A stretch of DNA of 49,577 nucleotides from Colwellia sp. (GTDB taxonomy: Bacteria > Pseudomonadota > Gammaproteobacteria > Enterobacterales > Alteromonadaceae). Made by a program: the position numbers and the translations under genes. The DNA lies in contig JALJPB010000019.1 in assembly GCA_022969175.1 (NCBI GenBank), positions 13,787 to 63,363 on the forward strand. Reading direction: 5' to 3'. Positions 8,760 to 17,646 of this stretch are shown here, in pieces (the stretch's first letter is position 1; each line of letters opens with the position of its first letter). The notes under the pieces were generated by a model that searched no databases, was not told the origin of the DNA, and saw nothing but the letters and a program-made list of their open reading frames with translations.

Positions 8760-9275
8760 TTATAATTTTTTAAAGTAATCAAAAACTTCCATGCAATGAT
8801 TACAGCGATACATTGCTTTACAAGCGGTAGAGCCAAACTCGCTCAATACTTGAGTATCGCCACTATCACACACAGGACAACTAATACTATTGTCATCGTT
8901 TGGTGGGGCAATATGCAGTGCTTTTAACTGTTGTTTTCCTGCCGGAGAGATCATGTCGGTACTCCATGCTGGTGCTAGCACTACTTTGACTTCAACCTGA
9001 TCAAAACCCGAATCATTGAGTGCTTTAATGGCATCTTCACTCATGGCATCAACCGCAGGGCAGCCACTATAAGTTGGCGTAATCACAACGCTAATAACGC
9101 CATTACTTTGTTGAACATCTTGCAAAACACCTAAATCCCAAAGTGTTAAGCCTGGTAATTCAGGATCGCATACCCCATCTAAAATAGTCCAAAGATCACC
9201 ATGAACAGAGTTATTTCTAAAACTTACTCGCTCGGCAAAAATGGGGTGGAGTGTTGGGATAATTTCAGTTGTCAT
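8760..9275 (-). CDS. paaD: 1,2-phenylacetyl-CoA epoxidase assembly factor PaaD
   Basis: This 171-residue protein has an N-terminal MIP18/DUF59-type domain (GVCDPELPGLTLWDLGVL and PTYSGCPAVD), as in Fe-S or metal-centre assembly proteins. A C-terminal zinc-ribbon-like section follows (CPVCDSGDTQ, STACKAMYRCNHCMEVFDYF). PaaD is required for epoxidase maturation. The open frame runs upstream to 9359, but those extra 28 codons are translated from the palindromic repeat at 9296-9372. The ATG at 9275, with GAGATAAT upstream, gives the normal family length (about 165), so I take it as the start. Confidence 0.92.
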   Translation of the reverse strand: MTTEIIPTLHPIFAERVSFRNNSVHGDLWTILDGVCDPELPGLTLWDLGVLQDVQQSNGVISVVITPTYSGCPAVDAMSEDAIKALNDSGFDQVEVKVVLAPAWSTDMISPAGKQQLKALHIAPPNDDNSISCPVCDSGDTQVLSEFGSTACKAMYRCNHCMEVFDYFKKL

Positions 9276-9295
9276 ATTTATTATCTCTACTACCT

Positions 9296-9372
9296 CGTCA
9301 TTCCGGTGTGCTCTTGACCGGAATCCATACTTTGTAAAACTAGATTCCCGACTAGACACCTCGGGAATGACG
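9296..9372. repeat. Dispersed palindromic repeat, copy 3, inside the paa operon
   Basis: There are two hairpins in tandem: ATTCCGG with CCGGAAT around 9299-9323, and ATTCCCGA with TCGGGAAT around 9343-9367. TCCATACTTTGTAAAACTAG lies between them. The first arm is the reverse complement of the arm at 292-316, loop included (TGTGCTCTTGA versus CCAAGAGCTCA in the other orientation). The element fills the paaC-paaD gap and would be transcribed in the operon mRNA, where it could act as a stabilising or attenuating structure. Confidence 0.85.
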
Positions 9373-9377
9373 GAAAA

Positions 9378-10160
9378 CTACCAATTCATATTAGGGTAGC
9401 TACGCTGCAAAAATTGCATTTCGCATAACATATGGCCTAAATGTTCAGTATGAATACCATTTCTGCCACCACGAATTTGTAGCTTACTGTCTTGGTAATC
9501 AATATTAGAATGGGCTAAAAACGTCTGAACATAGTCATCCCATTCTGCTTGTAGGCTTGAACGGTCAACGGCGACTCCACTTTCGACGAGTTCGGTTTCC
9601 CAATCAGGCATTTCAAAAAGCTCGCCAGTAAAGTCTTTAAGCTCATCTAAGGCACGTAACATGCGCGTTCGACTTTCATCAGTACCTTGTAATAATTGGG
9701 TTATCCAAGGCTCACTTCGTTTTAAGTGATAACGAGTTTCTTTAATCGCTTTAGCCGCTATAGCCGCTACTCGTTGATCCGTTGATGTGACTAGTTTTTC
9801 TAAATATAAATTATAGAATACATCAATAAAAAATTGACGAACCATACTAAAGGCAAAATCTCCTTTGGGTAATTCATGAATTAATAGATTGGTATATTCA
9901 CGTTCATTTCTTAAATAAGCCAGATCATCTTCATTTCTGCCTTTACCTTCAATCTCAGCGGCATATTGATAAAACATTCTCGCTCGGCCAATGTAGTCGA
10001 GGGCAACATTTGATAGGGCAATGTCTTCTTCTAAATAAGGTGCATTTGAGCACCATTGTGATAATCGATGACTCAATACTAGGGCATCATCAGCTAAACC
10101 AAGGACAAAACGAGATAATGGACTTTGTTGTTCAATAGTAAAAGTATTCACTGTTTGCAT
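9378..10160 (-). CDS. paaC: 1,2-phenylacetyl-CoA epoxidase, structural subunit PaaC
   Basis: This 260-residue ferritin-like subunit forms the PaaAC core. It lacks a functional di-iron site in the family and supports PaaA. Typical stretches are FVLGLADDALVLSHRLSQWC, LSNVALDYIGRARMFYQYAA, NEREYTNLLIHELPKGDFAF, and KEIRYH-like KETRYHLKRSEPWI. An ATG at 10172 overlaps the paaB stop. However, a perfect GGAGG lies five bases before the ATG at 10160, so I place the start there. The C-terminal HTEHLGHMLCEMQFLQRSYP is also characteristic. Confidence 0.95.
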   Translation of the reverse strand: MQTVNTFTIEQQSPLSRFVLGLADDALVLSHRLSQWCSNAPYLEEDIALSNVALDYIGRARMFYQYAAEIEGKGRNEDDLAYLRNEREYTNLLIHELPKGDFAFSMVRQFFIDVFYNLYLEKLVTSTDQRVAAIAAKAIKETRYHLKRSEPWITQLLQGTDESRTRMLRALDELKDFTGELFEMPDWETELVESGVAVDRSSLQAEWDDYVQTFLAHSNIDYQDSKLQIRGGRNGIHTEHLGHMLCEMQFLQRSYPNMNW

Positions 10161-10171
10161 TGCAGCCTCCA

Positions 10172-10459
10172 TTACATGTTACTAACTGTGTCAGGCAAAA
10201 CATAATGTGTTGCGTGGCGGTAAGGTTTATCGTCCATTGGATCAACAAAACTCTCTACATCACTTTCATCCGAGGCCATTATGTTTGTTGACTCAACCAC
10301 CCAAATACTGACACCTTCAGAGCGACGGATGTAACAATCTCTGGCATACATTAGTGCATGCTCTGGACTTTCAGCATGTAAGCTGCCGACATGTTTGTGA
10401 TCTAAACCACGGTTTGAACGAATAAATACTTCATAAACGGCTAATTTTTCTTGTTGCAT
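10172..10459 (-). CDS. paaB: 1,2-phenylacetyl-CoA epoxidase subunit PaaB
   Basis: This 95-residue protein matches the PaaB family in size and in segments such as YEVFIRSNRGLDHKHVGSLHA, ALMYARDCYIRRSEGVSIWVV and PMDDKPYRHATHYVLP. PaaB bridges PaaAC heterodimers and the reductase in the multicomponent monooxygenase. Its ATG overlaps the paaA stop as TAATG, and its own stop is followed at once by the paaC translation region. Tight translational coupling, and therefore fixed stoichiometry, is likely. Confidence 0.96.
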   Translation of the reverse strand: MQQEKLAVYEVFIRSNRGLDHKHVGSLHAESPEHALMYARDCYIRRSEGVSIWVVESTNIMASDESDVESFVDPMDDKPYRHATHYVLPDTVSNM

Positions 10460-11448
10460 TATTTTGCCCCCTTGATTTGTTCACTAGCTTGCTCATTGGC
10501 TTGTTGTTTCAAACGATAAGATCTAACAGCTTCACGCACCCACTCACCTTCTTGATGAGCTGCTTTATGATGTTTAATACGCTGATAGTTACAAGGCCCA
10601 GCGCCATTAACTACCTCTTTAAATTCTTGCCAATTAATTTCACCGCTATCAAAGTGTCCACGGTTTTCATTCCACTTTATATCTGGATCAGGCATGTCTA
10701 ATCCTAAGACTTCAATTTGTGGAATAGTTTGATCAATAAATTTTTGCCTTAAATCATCGTTAGACATGCGTTTTATTTTCCACGCCATTGACTGACTAGA
10801 ATGGGCGGACTCAGCATCGTGCGGGCCGAACATCATCAATGAAGGCCACCAAACACGATTAAGCGCATCTTGCGCCATTTGCTTTTGCACTGGTGTACCA
10901 TGAGCCATTTCGTACATGATTTCGTAACCTTGGCGCTGATGAAAACTTTCTTCTTTACAAATTCTCACCATGGCGCGTGCATACGGGCCATAAGAGGTAC
11001 GTTGTAAGGTAATTTGATTAACAATCGCCGCACCGTCAACTAGCCAACCAATAGCACCAATGTCAGCCCAAGTTAATGTTGGATAATTAAATATTTGCGC
11101 ATATTTAGCTTCACCTGACTGCAATGCTTCAATCATTTGTGAGCGACTAATACCTAAAGATTCAGTAGCACTATAAAGATATAAACCGTGGCCAGCTTCA
11201 TCTTGAACTTTAGAAAGCAATATAGCTTTACGGCGAAGTGTTGGCGCACGAGTAATCCAATTACCTTCAGGCTGCATACCAATAACTTCTGAATGGGCAT
11301 GTTGCGACATTTGGCGTATAACGTTTTTTCGGTAAGCTTCAGGCATCCAATCGCTAGGTTCTATTTTTTGTTCATCAGCAATTTTTTGCTCAAATTTAGC
11401 TAACTCCCGTTCTGGAGTTAATCTTTCATTGGCTTTTACAGCTTGCAT
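10459..11448 (-). CDS. paaA: 1,2-phenylacetyl-CoA epoxidase, catalytic subunit PaaA
   Basis: This 329-residue di-iron oxygenase epoxidises the aromatic ring of phenylacetyl-CoA. The metal ligands are visible in [13 protein letters not shown] (ExxH) and in [18 protein letters not shown] (EExxH-type). N-terminal [21 protein letters not shown] is also typical. It is the first gene of the minus-strand operon paaABCDE-paaX-hydratase/dehydrogenase. AGGGA lies about 11 bases before the ATG. The C-terminal tail ([15 protein letters not shown]) is Gln/Lys-rich and variable in the family. The later genes paaF/G/J/K/Z are not in the window. Confidence 0.97.
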   Translation of the reverse strand: MQAVKANERLTPERELAKFEQKIADEQKIEPSDWMPEAYRKNVIRQMSQHAHSEVIGMQPEGNWITRAPTLRRKAILLSKVQDEAGHGLYLYSATESLGISRSQMIEALQSGEAKYAQIFNYPTLTWADIGAIGWLVDGAAIVNQITLQRTSYGPYARAMVRICKEESFHQRQGYEIMYEMAHGTPVQKQMAQDALNRVWWPSLMMFGPHDAESAHSSQSMAWKIKRMSNDDLRQKFIDQTIPQIEVLGLDMPDPDIKWNENRGHFDSGEINWQEFKEVVNGAGPCNYQRIKHHKAAHQEGEWVREAVRSYRLKQQANEQASEQIKGAK

Positions 11449-11498
11449 ACGTGCGGTTTCCCTAACAAATATTAATAATAGGAGATTGATTAAACTTT

Positions 11499-11527
11499 AT
11501 GATACTCATTATGTAATTTTTCGGCAA
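11499..11527 (-). promoter_or_regulatory. Candidate sigma-70 promoter of the paa operon
   Basis: On the minus strand TTGCCG (11522-11527) and TATCAT (11499-11504) are separated by 17 bases, about 50 bases upstream of the paaA ATG. The -10 has five of six consensus positions and the -35 four. This is sequence matching only; the start site is not known. Confidence 0.45.
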
Positions 11528-11555
11528 GAAATGTATCGCAATGTATTTTCAACCT

Positions 11556-11575
11556 GTGTAAATTTGTTGTTACAC
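11556..11575. promoter_or_regulatory. Inverted repeat GTGTAA-N8-TTACAC, candidate operator upstream of paaA
   Basis: A perfect 6-8-6 inverted repeat lies about 30 bases upstream of the candidate paaA -35 box. A DNA-binding dimer site is likely in this 319-base divergent region. PaaX is the obvious candidate by context, but the sequence is not a clear match to the E. coli PaaX box. Confidence 0.4.
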
Positions 11576-11623
11576 GACCATCTGTAAAATTTATTGTCAG
11601 ATTTAAACTTTGCTATAACGTTA

Positions 11624-11639
11624 AGTTATTTTGATAACT
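11624..11639. promoter_or_regulatory. Palindrome AGTTAT-N4-ATAACT between paaA and the sensor kinase
   Basis: A 6-4-6 perfect palindrome (AGTTAT tttg ATAACT) is preceded directly by a second small palindrome, TAACGTTA (11616-11623). It lies closer to the plus-strand kinase than to paaA. It could be an operator for either gene, and no regulator can be assigned. Confidence 0.3.
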
Positions 11640-11767
11640 GTTATGAGTAATAATTTTTTGCACATTAACCAAAAGTTAAACAAGTCAATGGAATAGTTTG
11701 GGCAATTAAGGTTATTTAATCTAAACTAAATTAGATCCTTTTAAGTTAATCATTTTTGACAATTTAT

Positions 11768-14700
11768 ATGATTAAAAATACCGGCCGCCACTACATTTTG
11801 ATGATACTAACTTGGCTATTTATCGGTCAAATTGCTAGTGCGAATCAACGTTTCGAAAGCTATCAACTCGAACAAGGCCTATCACAAAACACCGTTAATT
11901 GTATCTTACAAGACAGTTTTGGCTTTTTATGGGTATGCACACAAGGGGGGTTAAACCGCTTTGACGGTTATCAGTTTCAAGTGTTTGGTGAAGATAGTAA
12001 TAAAATTAAGGGCTTGTCTGATGATTATGTCACCAGCTTATACGAATCTAAACAAAAGGCGTTATGGATTGGTACCCGTAGTGGCGGTTTAAATCGATTT
12101 GACTTTGCATCGCAAACAATAGACGTTTATCAACATGACCCAGAAAAAAATAGCTTATCAGATAATCGGGTAACAGCGATTATAGCAGATAGTCATCATC
12201 TATTATGGCTCGGTACCTTTGCAGGCATCAATACCTTTTCGACAAAAACTAAGCAATTTAGTCAAATTAATACTAAATATAATGATAATGATTTAAAAGT
12301 AACCTCTTTACTAAAAGATGCTGACAATAACATCTGGGTAGGTACATTAACACGCGGATTGATTAAGTTTTCGGGTGAGAATTACCAACACATTGAATAT
12401 TTTAGATACCGGGATGGTCGTCAATTACTCGATGATAATATCTGGAAAATTTATCAGGATAGTCATAAAAACATCTGGGTTGGCACTAATCGTGGTGCTA
12501 ACCGACTAGCTGAGGGTAGGGAAAAGTTTGAAAGCTTCACTTTCGATGCTGAAAATGAATTTTCAATCAGCAGTAATATTGTTCGTGATTTTGTTGAAGA
12601 CAGTAATAATACCATATGGATAGCAACCGCCTACGGATTAAACCAACTACCGCTATCATCAAGTAAATTTAATCATTTCTATCATAATCCAAGTGATGAT
12701 AAGTCAATTCGGGGCAATTCAATTGCCAACTTATATATCAGTGAAGGTAATGTGCTATGGCTCGGTTTATTTTCTCGAGGTTTAAATAAATATGAAATAG
12801 ATAGCCATAAATTTACTCACTTTAAGCATAATCCAAACAATAACAACTCATTAAATGCCAATAGTGTTTGGGCATTTGCAGAAAAAGATGCAGATAACAT
12901 TTGGATTGGTACTGACGGTGGTGGTGTTAATCTACTGAACTTACCAACAAAAAACTTTAGCCAACTTATACATGATCCCAAAAACGCCAATAGTATTTCC
13001 GGTAACCGAATATGGGCGCTATTACAGTATTCTCCTGACGAATTATGGGTTGGAACTTTTAATAATGGCTTAAATAAAGTTAACTTAAAAAACGGGAAGG
13101 TAACTCGGTATCGAAATGATAGCGATAATGAGTTTTCATTAAGTAGTGATAAAGTGATCGCTTTGTTTAAAGATCATAAAAACCAAGTGTGGATAGGAAC
13201 AAATAATGGCCTAAATTTATTGGTACGTAAAAAAGATCAGTTTATTCGTTTTAAACATATACCAGGCAATAAAAATTCTTTAACTGCTAACTTTATTATG
13301 GATATTACCGAAGATAGTCAACATAACTTATGGATATCAACCTATGATAAAGGCGTAAATAAATACAATCCTACCACCAAAAACTTTATTCATTATCAAT
13401 ATTTATCGAAAGAGCCATTAAGTAAAAACTCATTGTCGAATGACAAAGCGATGCACAGTTTTGTATCATCAAATGGCCATATTTGGGTTGCAACTCAAGG
13501 AGGGGGAATAAGTGTAATTAATCCCGAAAATGGTGTAATAAAACGGCATGATGAACAAGAGGGCTTAGCTGACGATGCGACTTATGCGGTATTAGAAGAC
13601 AATAATGGTAATTTTTGGATCAGCTCAAATAGCGGAATCTCAAAATATGAACCTAATAATAATAAATATACCAACTTTCCATTATCTGCTGGACTACAAA
13701 GTACAGAGTACAACTCTGGTGCTTATCTTAAGTCAAGCACTGGCAAAATTATTTTTGGAGGAATAAATGGTTTTAACGTATTTGATCCTAATGAAATTTC
13801 CCAGAATGACACCAGCCTGAATGTCACGATTACTAGTTTAAGGGTTTTTAATAAGCCCGTAAATATTAAAAAGCCCAATTCAATTAATCATAATAAACAA
13901 TACGAGTACCAGCTGGACAAAGCACTTTACATGAGCGATAGCCTTGAGTTGACCCATAAAGAATCCCTTGTTTCTTTTGAATTCTCGACCCTAAATTTTA
14001 GCTACTCGAATGAAGTTATATACCAATATAAACTTGATGGTTTTGATAACGATTGGTTACCAACAAACAATAATTCTAGGTTAGCAACTTATACCAATTT
14101 ACCTGCTGGGAAATATACTCTTCTTGTTAGGGCGCGTTTAAATCAGGGGACTTGGCAAGATAATGTCACAGCATTATCCGTTATTATACTGCCCCCGCCT
14201 TGGCTGACTTGGTGGGCTATCTTAGGTTATATGGTTGTGATCTTTGTTATTGCTTATGCTTTTATTCGTCAAAGAAATAGACGATTTGTTGATCTTGAAA
14301 AAAGCGAAGAACGGTTATTATTTGCATTGTGGGGCAGTCAAAGCATGTTATGGGATTGGGATGTAGTAAATAAAGTCATTATCCGATCCACAGGTAAACA
14401 TCAAAACTCTGGTCGACAAAATAAATCTGTCCCCTTTATTTTGTCTGATTTACAAAAGTTGATACACCCCGACGATTATACTCATGTTAAAAATACCTAT
14501 ACTGAGCATATAAATGATAAAACTAAACATTTAGAAGTCAATTATCGATTAAAAAACAAAGAGGGTGACTGGCGTTGGTATAGAGCAAGAGCAAGCGCTG
14601 CGTTAAGAAGTAGCTCAGGAAAGGCATTACGAATTGTTGGCACCGTCGAAGATATTAATCAACTTATTGAAGCTAAACTACAACTGCAACAGTTAAATGA

Positions 14701-15544
14701 TGAATTAGAAAAACGCGTAAAAGATAGAACTAGAGAGCTATCAGATACCCTTGAAACCTTGAAAAGTACACAATCTCAGTTAATTGAGTCAAAAAAAATG
14801 GCTTCTTTAATTGGCTTAGTCAACGGTGTCGCCCATGCACTCAACACCCCACTAGGTATTGCTAAAACATCGATAAGTTTATTAGAGACAGAGATATATA
14901 CACTTTTCAGCCAAATAAAAGACCAAAAACTTAGCCGACAACATTTAAGTTCAATCGAAAAAAATTACCATCAAGCAATTTTATTATTAAATAAAAATTT
15001 AGACAAATCGATACGTTTGGTTAAAAATTTCAAATCATTATCACTGCACAATACATTAGAAAGTAGCCAAGACTTTTATATCGAAAAACATGTAAAACAA
15101 GTTATTGGAGCAATTTACATGGAAGGTATAGAACGGTTTGCGGAAATAAATATAGAAATAATAGCAAAAGAGGAAACAAAAATTCATAGTTATAAATCGC
15201 CCATTGTTGAGGTTTTAAAACATTTAATTGAGAATTCGTATATTCATGCATTTACCAATATAGAGCACCCTAAGGTTGTCATTGAAATACTTAAAAACAA
15301 TCAAGAAATATGCATTATCTATAGTGATAACGGGATAGGCATTACAGACAATAACTATGAAAAAATCTTTGAACCCTTCTATACCACTAAGCGAGGTAGT
15401 GGTTGTACTGGCTTAGGAATGCCTATTATTTACAATCAAATAATTCATAAACTAAATGGTTCTATTTCATGGGATGAAGAATACAAACAAGGTATGAAAA
15501 TTTTTATACATTTCCCCATAAAAAATACTAAAGAAAATGTTTAA
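11768..15544 (+). CDS. Sensor histidine kinase with periplasmic double beta-propeller, Y_Y_Y and PAS domains
   Basis: This 1258-residue protein starts with a signal or anchor segment (MILTWLFIGQIASA). It then has about 14 'two-component regulator propeller' repeats of the type xxWxGTxxGLNxF (to about residue 690), enough for two seven-bladed propellers. A Y_Y_Y domain follows (KYTLLVRARLNQGTW near 795), then a membrane helix (WAILGYMVVIFVIAYAFI), a PAS domain, a coiled coil and a kinase core. The phospho-acceptor motif is GVAHALNTPLGI with His1023; the Glu that usually follows His is Ala. The ATPase has ENSYIHAF, SDNGIGI and GCTGLGMPI. Such sensors often recognise carbohydrates in the periplasm. 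No receiver domain is fused and no response regulator is adjacent. The ATG at 11768 is preferred over TTG at 11756. Confidence 0.9.
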   Translation: MIKNTGRHYILMILTWLFIGQIASANQRFESYQLEQGLSQNTVNCILQDSFGFLWVCTQGGLNRFDGYQFQVFGEDSNKIKGLSDDYVTSLYESKQKALWIGTRSGGLNRFDFASQTIDVYQHDPEKNSLSDNRVTAIIADSHHLLWLGTFAGINTFSTKTKQFSQINTKYNDNDLKVTSLLKDADNNIWVGTLTRGLIKFSGENYQHIEYFRYRDGRQLLDDNIWKIYQDSHKNIWVGTNRGANRLAEGREKFESFTFDAENEFSISSNIVRDFVEDSNNTIWIATAYGLNQLPLSSSKFNHFYHNPSDDKSIRGNSIANLYISEGNVLWLGLFSRGLNKYEIDSHKFTHFKHNPNNNNSLNANSVWAFAEKDADNIWIGTDGGGVNLLNLPTKNFSQLIHDPKNANSISGNRIWALLQYSPDELWVGTFNNGLNKVNLKNGKVTRYRNDSDNEFSLSSDKVIALFKDHKNQVWIGTNNGLNLLVRKKDQFIRFKHIPGNKNSLTANFIMDITEDSQHNLWISTYDKGVNKYNPTTKNFIHYQYLSKEPLSKNSLSNDKAMHSFVSSNGHIWVATQGGGISVINPENGVIKRHDEQEGLADDATYAVLEDNNGNFWISSNSGISKYEPNNNKYTNFPLSAGLQSTEYNSGAYLKSSTGKIIFGGINGFNVFDPNEISQNDTSLNVTITSLRVFNKPVNIKKPNSINHNKQYEYQLDKALYMSDSLELTHKESLVSFEFSTLNFSYSNEVIYQYKLDGFDNDWLPTNNNSRLATYTNLPAGKYTLLVRARLNQGTWQDNVTALSVIILPPPWLTWWAILGYMVVIFVIAYAFIRQRNRRFVDLEKSEERLLFALWGSQSMLWDWDVVNKVIIRSTGKHQNSGRQNKSVPFILSDLQKLIHPDDYTHVKNTYTEHINDKTKHLEVNYRLKNKEGDWRWYRARASAALRSSSGKALRIVGTVEDINQLIEAKLQLQQLNDELEKRVKDRTRELSDTLETLKSTQSQLIESKKMASLIGLVNGVAHALNTPLGIAKTSISLLETEIYTLFSQIKDQKLSRQHLSSIEKNYHQAILLLNKNLDKSIRLVKNFKSLSLHNTLESSQDFYIEKHVKQVIGAIYMEGIERFAEINIEIIAKEETKIHSYKSPIVEVLKHLIENSYIHAFTNIEHPKVVIEILKNNQEICIIYSDNGIGITDNNYEKIFEPFYTTKRGSGCTGLGMPIIYNQIIHKLNGSISWDEEYKQGMKIFIHFPIKNTKENV

Positions 15545-16058
15545 TATTTTTTCTTTATAGGTTGGTGCATACCTAGTTTTCACTTAACCTTACAAGAACT
15601 CACACAAAAAAACGCCACGAGAAATATCGGAGATTTTTGTCCTGTTTTAAAATTTTCACTCGACGAGTTTAACTTCCTGCTGAGAATAAACGTCTATGTT
15701 TATTCGCTAAAGTAAAACGATTAGAAAATAGTAAGCTGAACATCAATCCAGCGTTAATTGTACCTAAATGTTGGCTAAATGCTAAAACAATTCTATCGGT
15801 CAGTGAACGTTTTATTAATGACCAATGTTTCATCATTAAAATATTCTAGTACCCACTTTGAACTACGATAGTTCGGCGTGCCGTCTAACAATAATGAGTT
15901 GTTGTAATATAATAACCATAAAATTCAGCACTCTTCTTTTAGAGTGTTATCAATACAACTTTAGTTATTAGGCATTTTTAATAATAATGGTAATAGCAGC
16001 TGCTAGTCGTTATTGTATACATTGAGTTAACCGCAGTAAAAATGTAATCGTAGGTTTT
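15545..16058. other. 514-base spacer, mostly without recognisable genes
   Basis: The region between the sensor kinase and the c-haem protein holds one possible 55-codon minus-strand frame (15669-15836). It also has a small hairpin, CACTCT (15929-15934) with AGAGTG (15941-15946), lacking a U-run. I see no tRNA, operator array or clear promoter elsewhere in it. Confidence 0.5.
15669..15836 (-). CDS. Possible small membrane or relic protein of 55 residues
   Basis: Reading the minus strand from ATGATG at 15836 gives an uninterrupted 55-codon frame to TAA at 15669. It begins MMKHWSLIKRSLTDRIVLAF, has a hydrophobic centre (AGLMFSLLFSN) and a basic end (ANKHRRLFSAGS). There is no good ribosome site and no recognised family. 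It may be a short membrane peptide, a relic of a longer gene or chance. Confidence 0.25.
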   Translation of the reverse strand: MMKHWSLIKRSLTDRIVLAFSQHLGTINAGLMFSLLFSNRFTLANKHRRLFSAGS

Positions 16059-16850
16059 ATGAAGATGAAATTATTAAAGATAAAACAAAGCATACAAAGG
16101 AAAATAGTTTTTATTGCTATTTTTTTTAGTCTTGTCAGCTTTCAGCTATCTGCTGATAATATTCAAATGAAAAAAAACATTAACGATATTACCAAAATAT
16201 ACATGTCTTCCATGACCTATATTTTCAAAAGTCAGTCGATAATCAACCAAAAAAATGTTGATAAAAGTTCACTTTTTGGTGATGCTTTTATAGAAAATAT
16301 CAAACAAACTTATTCAGTTAAATACAATGAAGACTTTCCCAAAGCAGATCACCTTGCCAAAAAAATGTTGCTGCAAGTAATGGTCGAAGTTATGGATGAT
16401 AATAAAGAGCTTATACATGATAATGAAATTGGTTTTAAAGGGGTGATACCTGCCACTTACGCCTCTCAATTATCGGCAAAATTAGCAACAAAAGGCATAG
16501 GTTTAACGATAAAGTTTACTCGAACTGAAAAAGGCATCAGAAATATATTAAATAAACCTGATGCATGGGAGAGCGCGGTGATGGAAAAAATGAAAACGAC
16601 TCCTGATATTTACTATGATGAAAACGCCCTGCTTAATGGTAAAGCGGCAATACGACAATTTACGCCATTACCTATGGCACCACTATGTTTAGGTTGTCAT
16701 GGTGTGCCTGGACAAAATCCACTTAATGTGGGTAAAGACAAGTCTCAATGGACAACTATTGATATTACCGGCTTTGAAATGGAAAACTGGACCATTGATG
16801 ACTTTGGCGGCGGTGTCAGTATTTCAATAGAAAAATCTGTTTTACAGTAA
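16059..16850 (+). CDS. Exported DUF3365 (Tll0287-like) c-type haem sensor-domain protein
   Basis: This 263-residue protein has an N-terminal hydrophobic export segment (KIVFIAIFFSLVSFQLSA). One c-haem motif, Cys210-Leu-Gly-Cys213-His214, follows LPMAPLCLGCHG, and the rest fits the Tll0287-like domain (VIPATYASQLSAKLATKGIG, FTRTEKGIRN, then a Gly-rich GGGVSISIE end). The domain usually forms the periplasmic sensory part of kinases or cyclases; here it stands alone. It is followed after 20 bases by a periplasmic binding protein, so the two probably form one transcript. A redox or gas-sensing role is an inference from the domain. Confidence 0.85.
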   Translation: MKMKLLKIKQSIQRKIVFIAIFFSLVSFQLSADNIQMKKNINDITKIYMSSMTYIFKSQSIINQKNVDKSSLFGDAFIENIKQTYSVKYNEDFPKADHLAKKMLLQVMVEVMDDNKELIHDNEIGFKGVIPATYASQLSAKLATKGIGLTIKFTRTEKGIRNILNKPDAWESAVMEKMKTTPDIYYDENALLNGKAAIRQFTPLPMAPLCLGCHGVPGQNPLNVGKDKSQWTTIDITGFEMENWTIDDFGGGVSISIEKSVLQ

Positions 16851-16870
16851 ATTAAATAAGGAATAAAAAT

Positions 16871-17629
16871 TTGCAAAGTTTTATGCTCAGTCATAATAGT
16901 GTAATAAAAAGCGTATTTTTATTCGTTTGTTGTTTCGCTTATTCGGTTTATTCATTTGAGACAAATGCACAAGTTATTAGAGTAGGTTTAATTGATTATC
17001 CACCTCATATTAATTTTGATGAAGACTTGTCAAAAAGCCCATTGTATCAATATATAAACACTACCTTATTGCCTTTAGGCTTCACCCTAAAATATGTCAA
17101 GTTGCCAAGAGAAAGAGCCTCTATTGAACTGTTCAAAGGCAGAGTTGATGTATTAATGCCTATCCCATTAGAAAATGAAACCATGAAAACGCTCTCTTTA
17201 CCTATTTTTCATTCTGTTCCGGGTTTATGTTTTAAAAAAGAAAATTTCATTCCCATTTTAAGTGCTATACATCGGCTTGATAACTTAACAATAGGCGTGC
17301 CTGCTAGCTCAAAAATCGTTGCAGGGCTAACCGCTTCAAAAGCAAATTTACTACAAATAAAAGGCGAAAATGCAACTAACAGAGGGTTAGAGATGACACA
17401 AAGAGGATGGCTCGATGCTTTTTATCACCCCAGTCCAATTAAGGTCTATCACCGTAAAAACCCTGCGTATAAAGAATTAGCTTGTTCATATTTTCACGGT
17501 TTCGCTACACCCGTCTACATTGGTATAAGCCCTAAGTTACCTGAAAAGACATTCAACTTAATTAACGCCACGTATCAAAAAGCAATCACTAAACAATCTT
17601 ATGAGTATTATTTTGCTAGCCGTGAGTAA
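16871..17629 (+). CDS. Periplasmic solute-binding (SBP_bac_3-like) protein
   Basis: This 252-residue protein has a signal peptide (SVFLFVCCFAYSVYS) and a type-3 solute-binding fold: IRVGLIDYPPHINF at the first strand, GFTLKYVKLPRERASIELFKG, then GRVDVLMPIP. It resembles orphan amino-acid-type binding proteins common in Alteromonadales rather than a transporter partner. No ABC permease is nearby. A TTG at 16871 is supported by AAGGA eight to nine bases upstream. An ATG at 16883 is an alternative but lies too far from that site. It probably follows the c-haem protein in an operon. Confidence 0.8.
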   Translation: MQSFMLSHNSVIKSVFLFVCCFAYSVYSFETNAQVIRVGLIDYPPHINFDEDLSKSPLYQYINTTLLPLGFTLKYVKLPRERASIELFKGRVDVLMPIPLENETMKTLSLPIFHSVPGLCFKKENFIPILSAIHRLDNLTIGVPASSKIVAGLTASKANLLQIKGENATNRGLEMTQRGWLDAFYHPSPIKVYHRKNPAYKELACSYFHGFATPVYIGISPKLPEKTFNLINATYQKAITKQSYEYYFASRE

Positions 17630-17646
17630 GTGGTATTGAATAACAT

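Noticed and set aside
9276..9359. 28-codon N-terminal extension of paaD
   Set aside because: It is translated from the palindromic repeat; the internal ATG with a ribosome site gives the normal family length.
15929..15946. Hairpin as terminator of the sensor-kinase gene
   Set aside because: The stem is only six base pairs, nearly 400 bases from the stop, and no U-run follows.
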